NCBI GenBank assembly: GCA_007922195.1
Contig: ML681967.1
Location: 9,448,120 to 9,512,119, forward strand
Direction: 5' to 3'
From: Podocnemis expansa
Lineage: Eukaryota; Chordata; Testudines; Podocnemididae
Length of the DNA: 64,000 bases
In this document: one piece after another, positions 42,390 to 53,260 of the stretch
Layout: each line of letters opens with the position of its first letter
Position numbering within the stretch: position 1 is the first letter of the stretch
Translations under genes and position numbers: made by a program
The notes under the pieces: generated by a model
What the model saw: the letters and a program-made list of their open reading frames with translations, nothing else
Database searches by the model: none
What the model was told of the DNA's origin: nothing

Positions 42390-45300
42390 GAGCAAGGTAC
42401 CACTGGTTACAGCCATAAGAGGTATCATAGGAAACACCATCTACACCCTGTCAAAGCATCTTATACTTAATCTGCACCCTCCTCTGCTGTTCTAGGCCTG
42501 GGCAAAGCATCACCCTGACTGTGCAAACCCATACCCCCATATTCCAATGAAAGAACAAAATGTATTATACTCATACAGTGACTGCCACCTCAAGACAACA
42601 GAATACATCGCTAATTAAGCATTACAATGAAGAAAGAGAGAGGAGATCCCGGTCTGCAGAAGGGTTGTTTAATTCTGAGGACCAGGGTGCTCTGTCTGAG
42701 ACATCTGGGCCTGGATCTTCAGCAGTGCATAGTACTCCCAGCTCCTTCAGTAGCCACTGGTAGCTAAAGGGGCTCAGCCCTGCTGAGAAGCCAGGATCAA
42801 AGAGATTCAGGATGCACAGTCAAAAATGAAGGCACCCCCAAAGAAATGAACTGTTCTGAAAACGTACCTCTAAATGACTTGTCCATGGAGAGGTCACAGC
42901 TGAACGTGGACTCGGACTCTGTCTTCCCCAGCTCCCACTCTCTAGTTCCAGACAGAAATAATAGGTTAAGTTGCCTCTCTTTGTTAAGACTCTTCCCTCA
43001 TCTTAGCAAGTACACTTCATTCCTTCCCTGCAGCCATCACTATAGTTGCTGTTCCCTGTACAATGCTTCCATTTGCACACGATCCTGGCTGTAGCCCAGG
43101 GCCTCACCGAAGCAGACACGGGCAGCCCTGGCTAGAGTGTATTGAAACAATATTATTGCTGTGACTTAAATTCCCCAAACCTAAGACATTCAGAATGACA
43201 GCTGATGACACTGCACTGTGCCATGTTCCCAAACACACTGGCTGTGCTGTAATACCTGACACACAATGCTGGGAGCTAAGGACTCAGCTCTGAAGAATTT
43301 TTCGCCCTTGTGAATTTAAAGTCAGATTCTGCACATTAACTTTTTATGGGGTAATATATGCAGCACAAAAACAACATTATCAGGAGATACCCCAAAGCCA
43401 TTAACACATCTGGATGCAAATGACTGCCAGAACACCCCGCACAATCCTGTGCATACATGATAGATTTACTGTCACATCTTATGCAGCGAGGAGGGAGAAA
43501 AGAAAAGGAAAAAAACCCAAGCCAAATGTTTGATGGAAAAATCAAGGCGACTCCAGAGGTTTGGTTAGAAAGGGAGGCTCAGAAGAGACACTAGAATAGC
43601 TGCATATGTATTGTTTTTGTTTACACCTTCCAGGCGAACAGCACATTTGAACTTGGAACCGTTTGGCCCAACTGAACCCTCCAAAGCTGTACTGAAGGGA
43701 CACTGTGCTGATTCACACCAGCAGGCAATGCACTAACTAGAACTCTTCTTTCACAGAACAAGAGGATTCCAGCTTAATTCAGCCTGAAAGTTGAGCCACT
43801 TCTTATCAGTGGTGAGGACAGGCTTTGAAAGGCTTCTTGGTTCACCCCGGGTCTGATAAACACCCTAAAATATAGATGCATGCTTTTCCAGGAGATTTAC
43901 CCACACATCTTGCCTTTCCTTAATAGTGGGTGTTTTTCTGAGAGAGATGCTTTAGCTGAAATGGAAATTATGGCCTTGATACACAGATCACTGGGTGAGG
44001 TTCTCTGGCTGTGTTACGCAAGATGAGATGTTCCAGTTTTAACATGTGATCTCAGCCACCCCAAATGCCTTGTTGTCAATTTGACCAATACTACTGTGTC
44101 CCTCTAATGGAGATGAACCAAAAGCCTGGATTCAGATTGTGACAGCTAAGGATGAGATCTCACCCCTGAGGGGGCATAAAGGTCCTTAAAAGCAAAACAT
44201 CTGTGTGAGCAGTCTTCCAATGAAGGAATTGACGAACACAGCCATAAGGTTACTTTCTGAGTATCCCTTTGCAAATCCTGGCCAGAAGATGTGTCAAAGG
44301 CAGGGCAGGGCAAGGGGATAGGGTGAGGAGGGAAACTGTTGTGGCAGGTTCCCAGCAAGCAGAGTCTTAGAAGCATCTTGCCTCTTAGAAGGAGAGGATA
44401 GAATCACCCCTAAGGTTTAGATCCAAATGTGGTAGGGGAGGCCCATCTCTCATTTTTAGGAGAGTGTGCCCACATCCACACGTGTGGTAGAAGACATGCT
44501 CCTGAGATCCTTCCACAGCTCCTGCACCAGCATCATTCGTTAGTCTTGTAACTATAATCTGTATGGGAGCAAGCCATTGTAATCCCTGGAATTCATCTTA
44601 ATTACAGGACTCAGTTTTCTCTTCAAGAAGCAAACACAACAGCTGGGGTGAAAAACACACAAACAGACAAAGGGAAAGAATAAAATGAAACAGCCTTTTA
44701 AACATTATCTCATACTTGGGGGGGGGGGATAATAATCCCAACCCAGGCAAAGCCTCATTACCATTGAAAATCCTCTCCTCTGCTCTCACTTCACCATTCA
44801 TTTCAATATCACAAGTGGCACACTCCCTTTCTTCTCACTGAAATTTCCCATCTTAAAGAGATAGGTGTTCTCTACACTCCAACACATACAGGGACGTAGG
44901 ATTATCAGCCGGCAAGGAAAGTTGAACAAAAACCAGTGGTTCAGGCATGGTATTCTGCCTTTGAAGGCAGGATTTGCACTGTAATACTTAAAACCCTTAT
45001 CATCTTGTCAGAAATACGTTTTTATTATTATTATTATTATTCCCCTTTTCTTTTCTATTTTGGGTTGAAGATCCGTTAGACCGTCAAATTATATCAAGAC
45101 AAGCAGAGGAAGCAGAAAATAAAGCATTAAAAAAGGTTAGGCAAGTTATTTTCATCTTAACAAATGCATAAAAAAGGTTGACAAGTCCTTATTTTACTCT
45201 TACAGGATAATCTGTAGGTACCAAGCTGATATGGGATAAAAAAGAAAAGAAAAAAATTATAAGAAGAAATTAAAGAAAACCCCAGGTCTCCACATAAATA

Positions 45301-45469
45301 TAAATAATTTGCAAGTTGTGTGACTGCTGAATTCATCAGAAACTGTGTAGAAGCCAATGGATGCAAGGGCTGGCATCCCATGGTTATATATGAGTGGGGG
45401 AGTCACTTGTATGTAAGAAAAGTTGACTGTCCAGAAAAGGAGATCCCATTTAAAACTGTCAAGAATTTT
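42390..45469. other. Unclassified; (TTA)n at 45020-45041; G run at 44718-44728
   Basis: No gene or named transposon. Around 42708-42800 a weak palindrome (CCTGGATCTTCAGCA against GAAGCCAGGATCAAAG) resembles the small palindromic repeats at 9460 and 37245. A short TTA microsatellite lies at 45020-45041. Confidence 0.4.
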
Positions 45470-45780
45470 TTTTTGACAAAATGCTAATTTGTCAAATGGA
45501 AACTGCTCGCAAAACAGGAATTGAAATTTCTTGACTCAAAACACTGTCAAAGAATACTGCTTCAAAGTTGTCAAAGCCTTCTATTTTGACATTTTAAATT
45601 GAAAATTTCCAGTTTTCTGGTTCCAAACAACTCTGTGTTTAGAAATTTAAGTTAAATTAGATGGAAAAAGCAAAGGTCAAAATCAAAATGAAGCATTTCA
45701 AAATTATTTCCAAGAAACAGGTTTGATTGATCCAAAATGAATAAAATCAGATTTTTGATTTGTAAATATTTTTCAGATTT
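45470..45780. repeat. AT-rich interspersed repeat (TTTTGAAA-type)
   Basis: Dense TTTGACA / TTGAAA / AATTTCC words of the same style as 38810 and 59100; class unknown. Confidence 0.35.
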
Positions 45781-45992
45781 TGACTTTTTTAATCCCCAAT
45801 TGAGGCCTGAAAAAACTTCAAATGCACAAAAATATCTGCAGGTTTAGAAAACTGTTTTCTGTCCAGATCTAACCATAACCGTCTCGGCTCTGGATGCGGT
45901 GTCAAAATAAATATTCCACTCTTGACGCTGCCATTTCTGATCTCAGAATTCAGGATCATTCCCTTCCCATATTCCCCCACAGTGCCCTACAC
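45781..45992. other. Unclassified
   Basis: Nothing recognised. The last eight bases, CCCTACAC, may be the decayed target duplication of the next element. Confidence 0.4.
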
Positions 45993-46850
45993 CAGTGTTT
46001 CTCAACCTTTGGTGGACCAGGGAACATGTAAAGGTATTCATTACATCATGCAGAACATCTGATAAAAACTTTCTCAAAAAGCTGGTATATACTAGCTGCC
46101 ATGTTTATAATATCTGCACACAATGCGTTCCCACAAAAATGATTCAGGAAACCAAATTAAATAGAAGTTTATGAATGTAACATGCCTTTATTTCTAAAAA
46201 ATAGATCCATAATGATTATGCACACAACTTAAAACTGAAAATATTACTCAAGTTTTAATTGGAATTCTCGGCCTGCGTGTTCGAACAAAAGTTCATCTAA
46301 TTTTTGACTAAGGTTCACCAAAGAACCTCTTAACATGGATGCTATCTCTGAGTGATTTTAATGACAGCAATAATAGCAGCAGGATATTGAAAATGCCCCA
46401 GCCATCAGGGGTGTCACTGCCCCAGAAAAATATGTTGCGTCCGGGCTGGCCCAGACCTGATCTGGCCCCTACTGGCCAGATCCAGCCCCTGCCACTGATG
46501 CCCAGTGGCAGATGACCTTGGCCTGGATCCAGCCTCTGTTGCTGCCAGCCAGCCCAGGCCACTTGGGGCAGGGCTGGAGATGCTCAGGGCTTGTGCCCAC
46601 CAGCAGTGCCACCCCTGCCTGCCATAGTAAAAGAGCAAGGCAGGGGTAGCAGATGCTGATGCATGCCTGGAAACTTTGCTGCAGTTGGGCCATTTTAAAT
46701 CCCCCAGGCATGCATTGGTTTGTCCTGTTACTCCTTCCCCTTCTCCACTCAGACACACCCCCATGGGGAGGGGTTGGGGTCAGCCACAGCAGACCTTCAC
46801 TATGTCTGTGGAGCACTAGTGTTTCATGGAACACCAAGTAAGAAACATTG
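45993..46850. mobile_element. hAT (Charlie-like) non-autonomous element
   Basis: The left end CAGTGTTTCTCAACCTTTGG and the right end, reverse-complemented, CAATGTTTCTTACTTGGTG, are the classical hAT termini. The flanks CCCTACAC (45985-45992) and CCCTCACT (46851-46858) share CCCT and differ as if by a small indel, fitting a decayed 8-bp duplication. The interior has an AT-rich left part and a GC-rich right part (46400-46760) that yields spurious minus-strand open frames. No transposase is recognised. Confidence 0.65.
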
Positions 46851-46858
46851 CCCTCACT

Positions 46859-47330
46859 GAAGGTAATCCCAGTGTTATTTCCAAATCCAATTCCAGTTAT
46901 CTTAAACAAAAGCAGAGCCCATTTGGCAAAGAGCAGAAAACAAAAAGCCAATCACAATCTTGAAAGATAGGTGCATTTATTTGTACCTTTAGGAACACTA
47001 TGAAAAACTGTGGCACACAGGCACAAAGCAAGCAGTAAAGTAAGGAAATATTACCAACAGCACAGTGTAACCATGTCCCCCCCCCCACAATTTAACAGGC
47101 TCCCTCTTGCTGTTATCTCAGTCTGCTAGCGTGCAGCTCCAGCTTGGATCACAGAAGGGTGTAAGTCTGTTATCGTAAATCCCTCTTATTACAACCACCT
47201 TTGTTCTGAGGCACAATGTGGAGGGACTTTTTTCACAAATTGGTCCACAGTAACAAAATGCATTTCCATGTTGGTTTTCCAGACATATTAGGTTAGGACT
47301 AGATTCTTGCTTCTCTTCCTGTTTCTGTGT
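46859..47330. other. Unclassified
   Basis: No gene or repeat recognised. Confidence 0.4.
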
Positions 47331-47801
47331 TCACAGGAATCCTGAGATGTATTTAACGTAACACTGAACTTGCCAATTCCATAAACTGCAGACAATGAGG
47401 GTGGCATATAGAGGATCCTCATTACCATATTGATCGTCTTGATCGCCTTTTGAAAGTGGTGGTTTTATGTCCCTTTCACTGGCCAACGCTACCCAATGTA
47501 TCTTAAAGAACACTAAATAGTTGACCCAATCAAGCAGAAAGAGTTTGTATCTTGCCAAAAAGTCCATTGTCCTGGACCTCTTGGGAAGAACACCCAGATG
47601 TCTCCAAACAGATCTGAATGTCTGGTATTTCCCGCTCCTGGATGGGCTGGAAGTGCCACAATCCCTTAATTCAACACTTCTTCTTCTATTCAGATCCAGA
47701 GGCTCATGAAGTAGGAGTAGAAACATTACCAAAACATTTCTGAGCACAGGAGCATTTGTGGTATGTTTCATTTGGGTTGGAGGTGCGCATTCAGGACAGT
47801 T
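47331..47801 (-). CDS. Open frame of unknown origin (about 146-157 codons)
   Basis: The minus-strand frame from ATG 47771 gives 146 residues and stays open upstream to about 47801. It starts soon after a CR1 3' fragment. I recognise no family. Visible features are a hydrophobic patch near residues 10-22 (LVMFLLLLHEPL), a basic Arg/Ser-rich middle (residues 27-65) and a C-terminus ending YISGFL. The length and the lack of simple-sequence bias set it apart from the other random frames here, but the plus strand is also open over part of it. It may be a fossil of an unrecognised mobile element or simply chance. Not called as a host gene. Confidence 0.25.
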   Translation of the reverse strand, partial: NCPECAPPTQMKHTTNAPVLRNVLVMFLLLLHEPLDLNRRRSVELRDCGTSSPSRSGKYQTFRSVWRHLGVLPKRSRTMDFLARYKLFLLDWVNYLVFFKIHWVALASERDIKPPLSKGDQDDQYGNEDPLYATLIVCSLWNWQVQCYVKYISGFL

Positions 47802-47814
47802 GTCATTTTCACGA

Positions 47815-47930
47815 TCAATGGATTAATAGATTTTAAGGACAAAAGAGACCATTAGATCATCTACTCTGGCCTCTTACATAACACATATGAGAAGCATAAC
47901 CAGGAACCCAGAGACAGGCCTCATGTAGAA
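47815..47930 (-). mobile_element. CR1 3' end fragment
   Basis: ATAGATTTTAAGGACAAAAG and AGATCATCTACTCTGGCCTC are the reversed end of the CR1 subfamily also seen at 171 and 32917. Confidence 0.6.
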
Positions 47931-48950
47931 CAAGTGAATAAGAGAGGAAAATTCTGTCAGCAACTGGGAGCTTTCATTTCAGTGTTTCATCTACTGACCC
48001 TTTCTCCTGGGGCACGAGGCTAACTCACTTCCCCTTAAGTTCTCTTCTTCCTATGATTCCTGCCTGGAACCCAACCAAAGCATTTGCTTCTGTAGTCAGA
48101 ACAACCTTGATGGTAACAGAGGAAGAGACTGAACAGCACACTAACAGCTGCCATAATGTAATTAAATGTAACAACCTTGTGGGGAGAAAATGCCAGAGAG
48201 CCCCATCATGATAGCATTTAACTTCAGAAAGGGGAACTACACAAAAACAAGGGGGCTAGTTAAATGAAAATTAAAAGGAACAGTCACAATGGTGACATGA
48301 CTGCAAACTGCATGGAGAGTATTTAAAAACACCATAATATAGGCCCAAACTCAGTGTCTACCTCAAGTAAAAATAACCCAAAAAATAAGAGGACCAGAAA
48401 AATACCACCATGGGTAAAAAGGCATCCTTTCAAAACTGAAAGTCAAATACTAGTGAGGAAATAGAAAGGAACATAAACTGTGGCAAGTCAAGTATAACAA
48501 TAAAATTATGCAGGCCAAGAAAGAATTTGAAGAGCAACTAGATAAAGACACAAAAACAAACAAACTAACTAACTAACTATGTAAGCTTCCCAAGCAATCA
48601 GTGGAGCTGCTGGACAATCAAGTTGACAAATGAGCAGTCAAGGAAGAGAAGGCCGTAGAAGAGAAGCTAAATGATTCTTTTGCATGTATCTTCACTGCAG
48701 AGGATGTTATGGAGAACACCACAGCCAAGAAATTCTTTCTGGGTAATATCTGAGGAACTGTCAAGATTAAGGTGTCATTAGAGGAGGTTTTGGAATAGTT
48801 GGGTAAATGAAGTAATAATAAATTGCCAGGACTAGATGCCATTCACCCAAGAGTTCTGAAGGAACATAGATATGAGAGTGTATAACTACTAATTGTAGCA
48901 TAACAAACAAGGTGTCATGTGGCACTTAAAGACTAACAGATTTATTTATT

Positions 48951-48992
48951 GCAAGAGCTTTTGTGGGAGAAAATCCCACTTTGTCAAATGCT
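48951..48992 (-). ncRNA. Hammerhead ribozyme relic of the long PLE
   Basis: Same layout as the intact copies but TTGACAA replaces CTGANGA and AAAA replaces GAAA; stem II (GTGGGA/TCCCAC) survives. Predicted inactive. Confidence 0.65.
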
Positions 48993-49249
48993 TTGAAGAA
49001 AGGGGAACTTACAGAATGTGAGGAAATAAATTCAAGGAAATGTAAGTCATGGGAACAGGTCACACTGTAACAACAAATCAAAACAGTTATAGAGATTCAA
49101 ACACTGGGGAACAGCATACAGAGGAAGATGAGGTCAAATCACCTGTTCTAATGAGAGAAAAATCCAACGTCCCTATTAAGTCATGAAGCAATGCAACCAA
49201 ATCTGCAAATAAATTCAAACTCAGCTTTTCTCTGAAGTTGATCTGGTAT

Positions 49250-49560
49250 TCATCTGTCTGAGCACAGCAGTAGCAAATCATTAATGGAGTGATCATAAAG
49301 ATTAAAATGCTGACTCACTGATTTTAGTATGTTGTGATTTCTGACGACGGATTTGTGCCAATTCATTCTTTTGTGTAGAGACTTTCCTGTTTGTCTAATA
49401 TATAAAGCAGAGGGGCATTTCTGGCACATGATGGCATAAATCACATCGGTGTATGAGCAGGTGAATGAGCCTTTGATGGAGTAGCTGGTTTTATTAGATC
49501 CTGTAATAGTGTCTCTTGTGCAGATATGTGGACACAGCTGGCAGCGTGGTTTGTTGCAGG
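49250..49560 (-). pseudogene. PLE GIY-YIG endonuclease and Cys-rich linker remnant
   Basis: PLE proteins end with a GIY-YIG nuclease that nicks the target for reverse transcription. The minus frame 49444-49250 contains IYAIMCQKCPSALYIRQTGK, then SLHKRMNWHKS. The GIY box is degenerate as VIYAI, the YIG box reads YIRQTG (Gly to Arg) and the following Arg (KRMNWH) is kept. Just upstream in the same frame the Cys-rich linker CNKPRCQLCPHI is readable (about 49559-49524). The Gly to Arg change in the YIG box suggests loss of activity in addition to the RT damage. Confidence 0.85.
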
Positions 49561-50053
49561 GATATGTGCCTGCTTTAATGGCTCTGTTGTTAGGTCTATA
49601 TTTGCTGGTAAGTATCTGTTTAAGGTTGGTGGGCTGTCTGTAAGGGAGGAAAGGACTGTCTCCTAATGCTTGAGAGAGTGAGGGATTGTCTTGTAGAACA
49701 GGCTGTAGATCCCTGAGGATGTGCTATAGAGGTCTGACTTGGAGGTTGTAGGTAATAACTAAAGGTGTCTTGTTGTTTTCTTTCTTGGGCTTCTCCTATA
49801 GTAGCTGACTTTGGGGTACCTGCCTGACTCTGTCAATCTGTTTCTTCACTTCCACAGGTGGGTAGTGTAGTTTTAAGAATGCTTGATAGAGATCCTGAAG
49901 GTGTTAGTCTCTATCTGAGGGATCGGAATAAATGTGGTTATATCTTAGGGCTTGGCTGTAGACAATGGACCATGTGGTATGTTTTGGATGAAAGCTTGAG
50001 GGATGTAGGCAACTATACTGATCAGTAGGTTTTCAGGATAGGGTGGTGCTTAT

Positions 50054-50467
50054 GGCTATGTCTACACTAGCCAATTAATCTAATTTGGTCCAGGTCTACA
50101 CTAGCTTTGACTAGTCCAAACTAAAAAAATTTTTAGCTTGGAATAGCCAAAGCTTAGTTCAAATTAATAAGTTTGAGTAGTTAGTACAGACTAAGTGCTT
50201 AGTTCAAACTTTAAGTTCAAACTAGTGCAATGTAGACCAGGACTAATGGCTAGGTCGAACTAAAAAAGTTCAACCTAAGCCATTAGTTCAACTAGCTGTG
50301 CTTTCTAGTTCAAACTAAAAAGTTAGCTTGAACTAGGAGGTGTAGCTACTTCAAACTAAAAAGCCATGGTTACTCCAAACTAGTCCGAGGCTAGTTTGGA
50401 CTAACCTCAGGTTTTTTCAGTTTGGACTAGCAAGTCCGAATTAAAAAAAGAAGATGTACACATAGCC
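50054..50467. mobile_element. Harbinger-like MITE inserted in the PLE, TAT duplication
   Basis: This 414-bp element has ends GGCTATGTCTACACTAG and, reverse-complemented on the right, GGCTATGTGTACATC. It is flanked by TAT on both sides (50051-50053 and 50468-50470). The interior is built of ten or more copies of TAGTTYGAACTA-like words in both orientations, a likely array of transposase-binding sites, comparable with the TTAAGTYGACTTAA arrays at the ends of the 2.7-kb Harbinger at 39656. It splits the PLE coding region, which continues collinearly on both sides (TTVRIRDGH on one side). Confidence 0.88.
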
Positions 50468-50470
50468 TAT

Positions 50471-51548
50471 GTGTCCATCCCTAATTCTTACTGTGGTGTC
50501 CAGAAAGCGGGTCTCCTGTGTGGAGTGTTCTAGGCTAAGCTTAATAGTGGAGTGGAAATTGCTGAAATCTCTCTGGAAATCTTCAAAGGCATCCCTAGTC
50601 AGCCATAAAAATGTTGGCATATTGTGGGGCCATGCAGGTACCTATAGCAGTGCCGCTGACTTGAAGGTATAAATTATCCTCAAATCTGAAATGGTTGTGA
50701 GTGTGTACAAAGTCACAAAGTTCAGCCATGAGGTGTGCTGTGGCATCATCTGGGATGGTTCTTCCAACAGCTTGTAATCTATCCTTATGTGGGATGTTGG
50801 TGTAAAGAGCTTCTGCATCCATAGTGGACAGGATGGTGTTTTCTGGAAGCTCACTAACGGACTGGATTTTTCTCAGGAAGTCCATGGTGTCTTGAAGATA
50901 GCTAGGACTGTTGATAGCATAGGGTCTGAGGAGGGAGTCCACATAGCCAGACAAGCCTGCTGTAAGAGTGCCAACGCCTGAGATGATAGGGTGTCCCGGG
51001 TTTCCTTTTTATGGATTTTAGTAGTAGGTAGAATATTTCGAGTCGGGGTTCTGGTGGTGTGTCTGTCTTTATTTGTTCCTGTGATGCCTTGGAGAGTTTC
51101 TTGAGTAGGTGATGTAGTTTCTTTCGGTATTCCACAGTGGGGTCAGAGAAAAGAGGTTTGTAGAACATTGAGTTGGAGAGTTGTTCATAAGCCTCCTGAT
51201 CATAATCAGATTTATTCATGATGACAACAGCACCTCCCTTGTCAGCCTCCTTAATAATAATGTCAGAATTGTTTCTGAAGCTATGAACGGCATTGTGTTC
51301 TGCAAGGCTGATGTTATAGTGTAAGAAATGTTGTTTGTCCATGATTTTAGCCTTTGCATGGTGGCAGAAACAATCAATGTAGAAGTCTAGTCTGTTGTTC
51401 CAACAATCAGGAAGAGTCCAGGAAGAATATTTCTTCTTGCAGTGTTGGGAGTAAGGTATCTCTAGGTCACTGCATAGATCATTGTTGTGGTGGAAATATT
51501 CCTGGAGTCTGAGATGGTGAAAACTGTCCTCCAGGTTATCACAGAATC
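50471..51548 (-). pseudogene. PLE reverse transcriptase remnant, active-site box deleted
   Basis: PLE reverse transcriptases are related to telomerase. The minus strand shows the N-terminal region up to NNSDIIIKEADKGGAVVIM (frame 51342-50902), then after a frameshift the fingers/palm part with TMDAEALYTNIPH (about 50826-50790) and GTAIGTCMAPQYANIFMAD (about 50650-50595). In the family, the catalytic YxDD box follows shortly after that motif. Here the frame hits a stop and jumps to sequence matching the part after the box (AFEDFQRDFS, then FLDTTVRIRDGH), so a segment that should hold YxDD is missing. The enzyme could not have been active in this copy. Confidence 0.85.
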
Positions 51549-53120
51549 TTGTATTATGTGTGGGAGTCAGTCTCTATACCAGATTACTGGAGGGAACTAG
51601 TGTCAAACCAATTTATTTTAAAAAGGCTTGAGAGGGAATCTGGCAATTACAGACTAATAAGCCTAACTTCAGCACCAGACAAACTGGCTGAAACTATAGT
51701 AAAGAACAGAATTATCAGACACACAGATGAACATGACATTTTGGAGAAGAGTAAACATGGCTTTTGTAAAGAGAAATCATGCCTCACCTATCTGTTCAAA
51801 TTCTGAGGTTGTCAACAAGCATATGGACAAGAGTGATCCAGTTGATACAATGTGTTTGGACTTTCAAAAAACCTTTGACAAGGTCCTTCACTGAAGGCTC
51901 TTAACCAAACTCAATAGTAAGGACATGGGACAAGAGGGACATCCTCTAATGACTCAGTAACTGGTTAATAGATAGAAAACAACAGGTAGGAATAAGTGGT
52001 CAGTTTCTACAATAGAGAAAATAAATGGGGAGGACCCTAAGGCTTTATCCTGGAACTTGTGCTGTCCAATATGATTGTAAATGACCTGGAAAGGAGGCTG
52101 AATACTGAGGTGGCAAAATCTATAGCAGATACAAAACTATTCAAGATAGTTAAGCCCAAAGCTGACTGCAAAGAGAGTTACATAAACTGGGTAATTGGAC
52201 AACAAAATGGCAGATGAAATTCAGTGTTGATAAGTACAAAGTAATGCACACTGGAAAGCATAATCCCAACTATACATACAAAATGATGGGATCTAAATTA
52301 GCTGTTACTATTCAAGAAAGAGATCTTGCAGTCATTGTAGATAGTTCTCTGAAAACATCTGCTCAATGTGCAGCAGCAGTTGAAAAAGCTATCACAAGTT
52401 AGGAGCCATTAGGAAAGGGACAGATAATAAGACAGAAAATACCATAATGCCACTATATAAATCCATGGTACACCCACACCTTGAACACGGCATGCAGCTC
52501 TCATCTTTGCATCTCAAAAAAAGATATCTTAGAACTGGAAAAAGTACAGCGAAGGGCAATGAAAATGGTAAGGAGTATAGAACTACTTCCATATATGGAA
52601 AGATTAAAAAGACTGGGGTTGTTCAGCTTAGAAAAGAGACCACTGAGGGGGGATATGACAGAGGTGTGTAAGATCATGAATGGTTTAAGAAAGTGACTAG
52701 GGAAGTGTTATTTACCCCTTGACATAACAAGAACTGGGGGGCTCCCAAGGAAATTAATAGGCAGCAGATTTTAAACAAACGAAAGGAAGTGCTTCTCAAA
52801 CCACACAGTCAATCTGTGGAACTTGTTGCTAAGGGATGTGGGGAAGGCCAAAAGCATAACTGAGTTCAGAACAGAATTAAATCAATTGGTGTAGGAGAGT
52901 TGCATTGATGGTTACTATCCAGGATAGTTAACTACATAACTGAAAGCTACAGGGGCTAAGAGTCCCAAAACCACTGACTATCAGAAGCTGGGAGTAGAAA
53001 ATGGGATGGAGCACTGCTCCGTTCATACCTTCAGAAGCACGTGGTGCCGTGCACTGTCAGAAGACAGGATACTTGGCTAGATGCACTGTTCTTACAGAAA
53101 AAGAGCAAAACAGCTAAGGT

Positions 53121-53260
53121 TTTGGGTACATCTACATTTCAGTCAGAGGTGTGACAGCAACAGGTATAGACATACCCAAGCTACCTCTGATCTTGCTAAC
53201 TCCAATAATGGCAGCAGTGAACATAGGTACTGGAATAAGGGTGCAGCTTGAAGTGGTTTC
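53121..53260. mobile_element. Small DNA transposon fragment (GTCTACAC-type)
   Basis: GGGTACATCTACATTTCAGT and GGTATAGACATACCCAAGCT match, in decayed form, a sauropsid MITE family. The right end is not found. Confidence 0.45.

Larger units (their letters stand above)
48902..51548 (-). mobile_element. Penelope-like retroelement (RT plus GIY-YIG), inactive
   Basis: The 5' end is near 51548 and the 3' end at 48902. From 5' to 3' on the minus strand there is an N-terminal domain, the RT (51342-50595), a 414-bp inserted DNA element (50054-50467), the RT C-terminal/linker region (to about 49520), the Cys-rich linker, the GIY-YIG nuclease (49444-49250) and a 3' terminal block with a hammerhead relic (48951-48992). 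The terminal block is the same as in all the short palindromic copies. It lies inside CR1 (see 48150-53103). Frameshifts, stops and a deletion of the RT active-site box make it dead. Confidence 0.9.
48150..53103 (+). mobile_element. CR1 LINE split by a Penelope-like element
   Basis: The two halves of this old CR1 are 48150-48901 and 51549-53103. The left half covers the endonuclease-RT linker (GGAAGTCAAATC-type block near 48440; GCAGAGGATGTTATGGAGAA near 48698; minus-strand frames there are shadows) and ends at the start of the RT (PGLDAIHPRVLKE near 48830). The right half resumes in the RT (NYRLISLTSAPDKL near 51640; FCKEKSCLTYL), continues through [16 protein letters not shown] near 52540, and ends at the CR1 3' terminus (GAAGACAGGATACTTGGCTA near 53070). 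Reading across the PLE, the two parts are collinear, with a small imperfect duplication at the break (48893-48901, 51549-51557; 7 of 9). Many stops. Confidence 0.88.

Noticed and set aside
46414..46951. Frames of 116-160 codons on minus
   Set aside because: Overlapping frames in the GC-rich half of a hAT-like element, without any domain.
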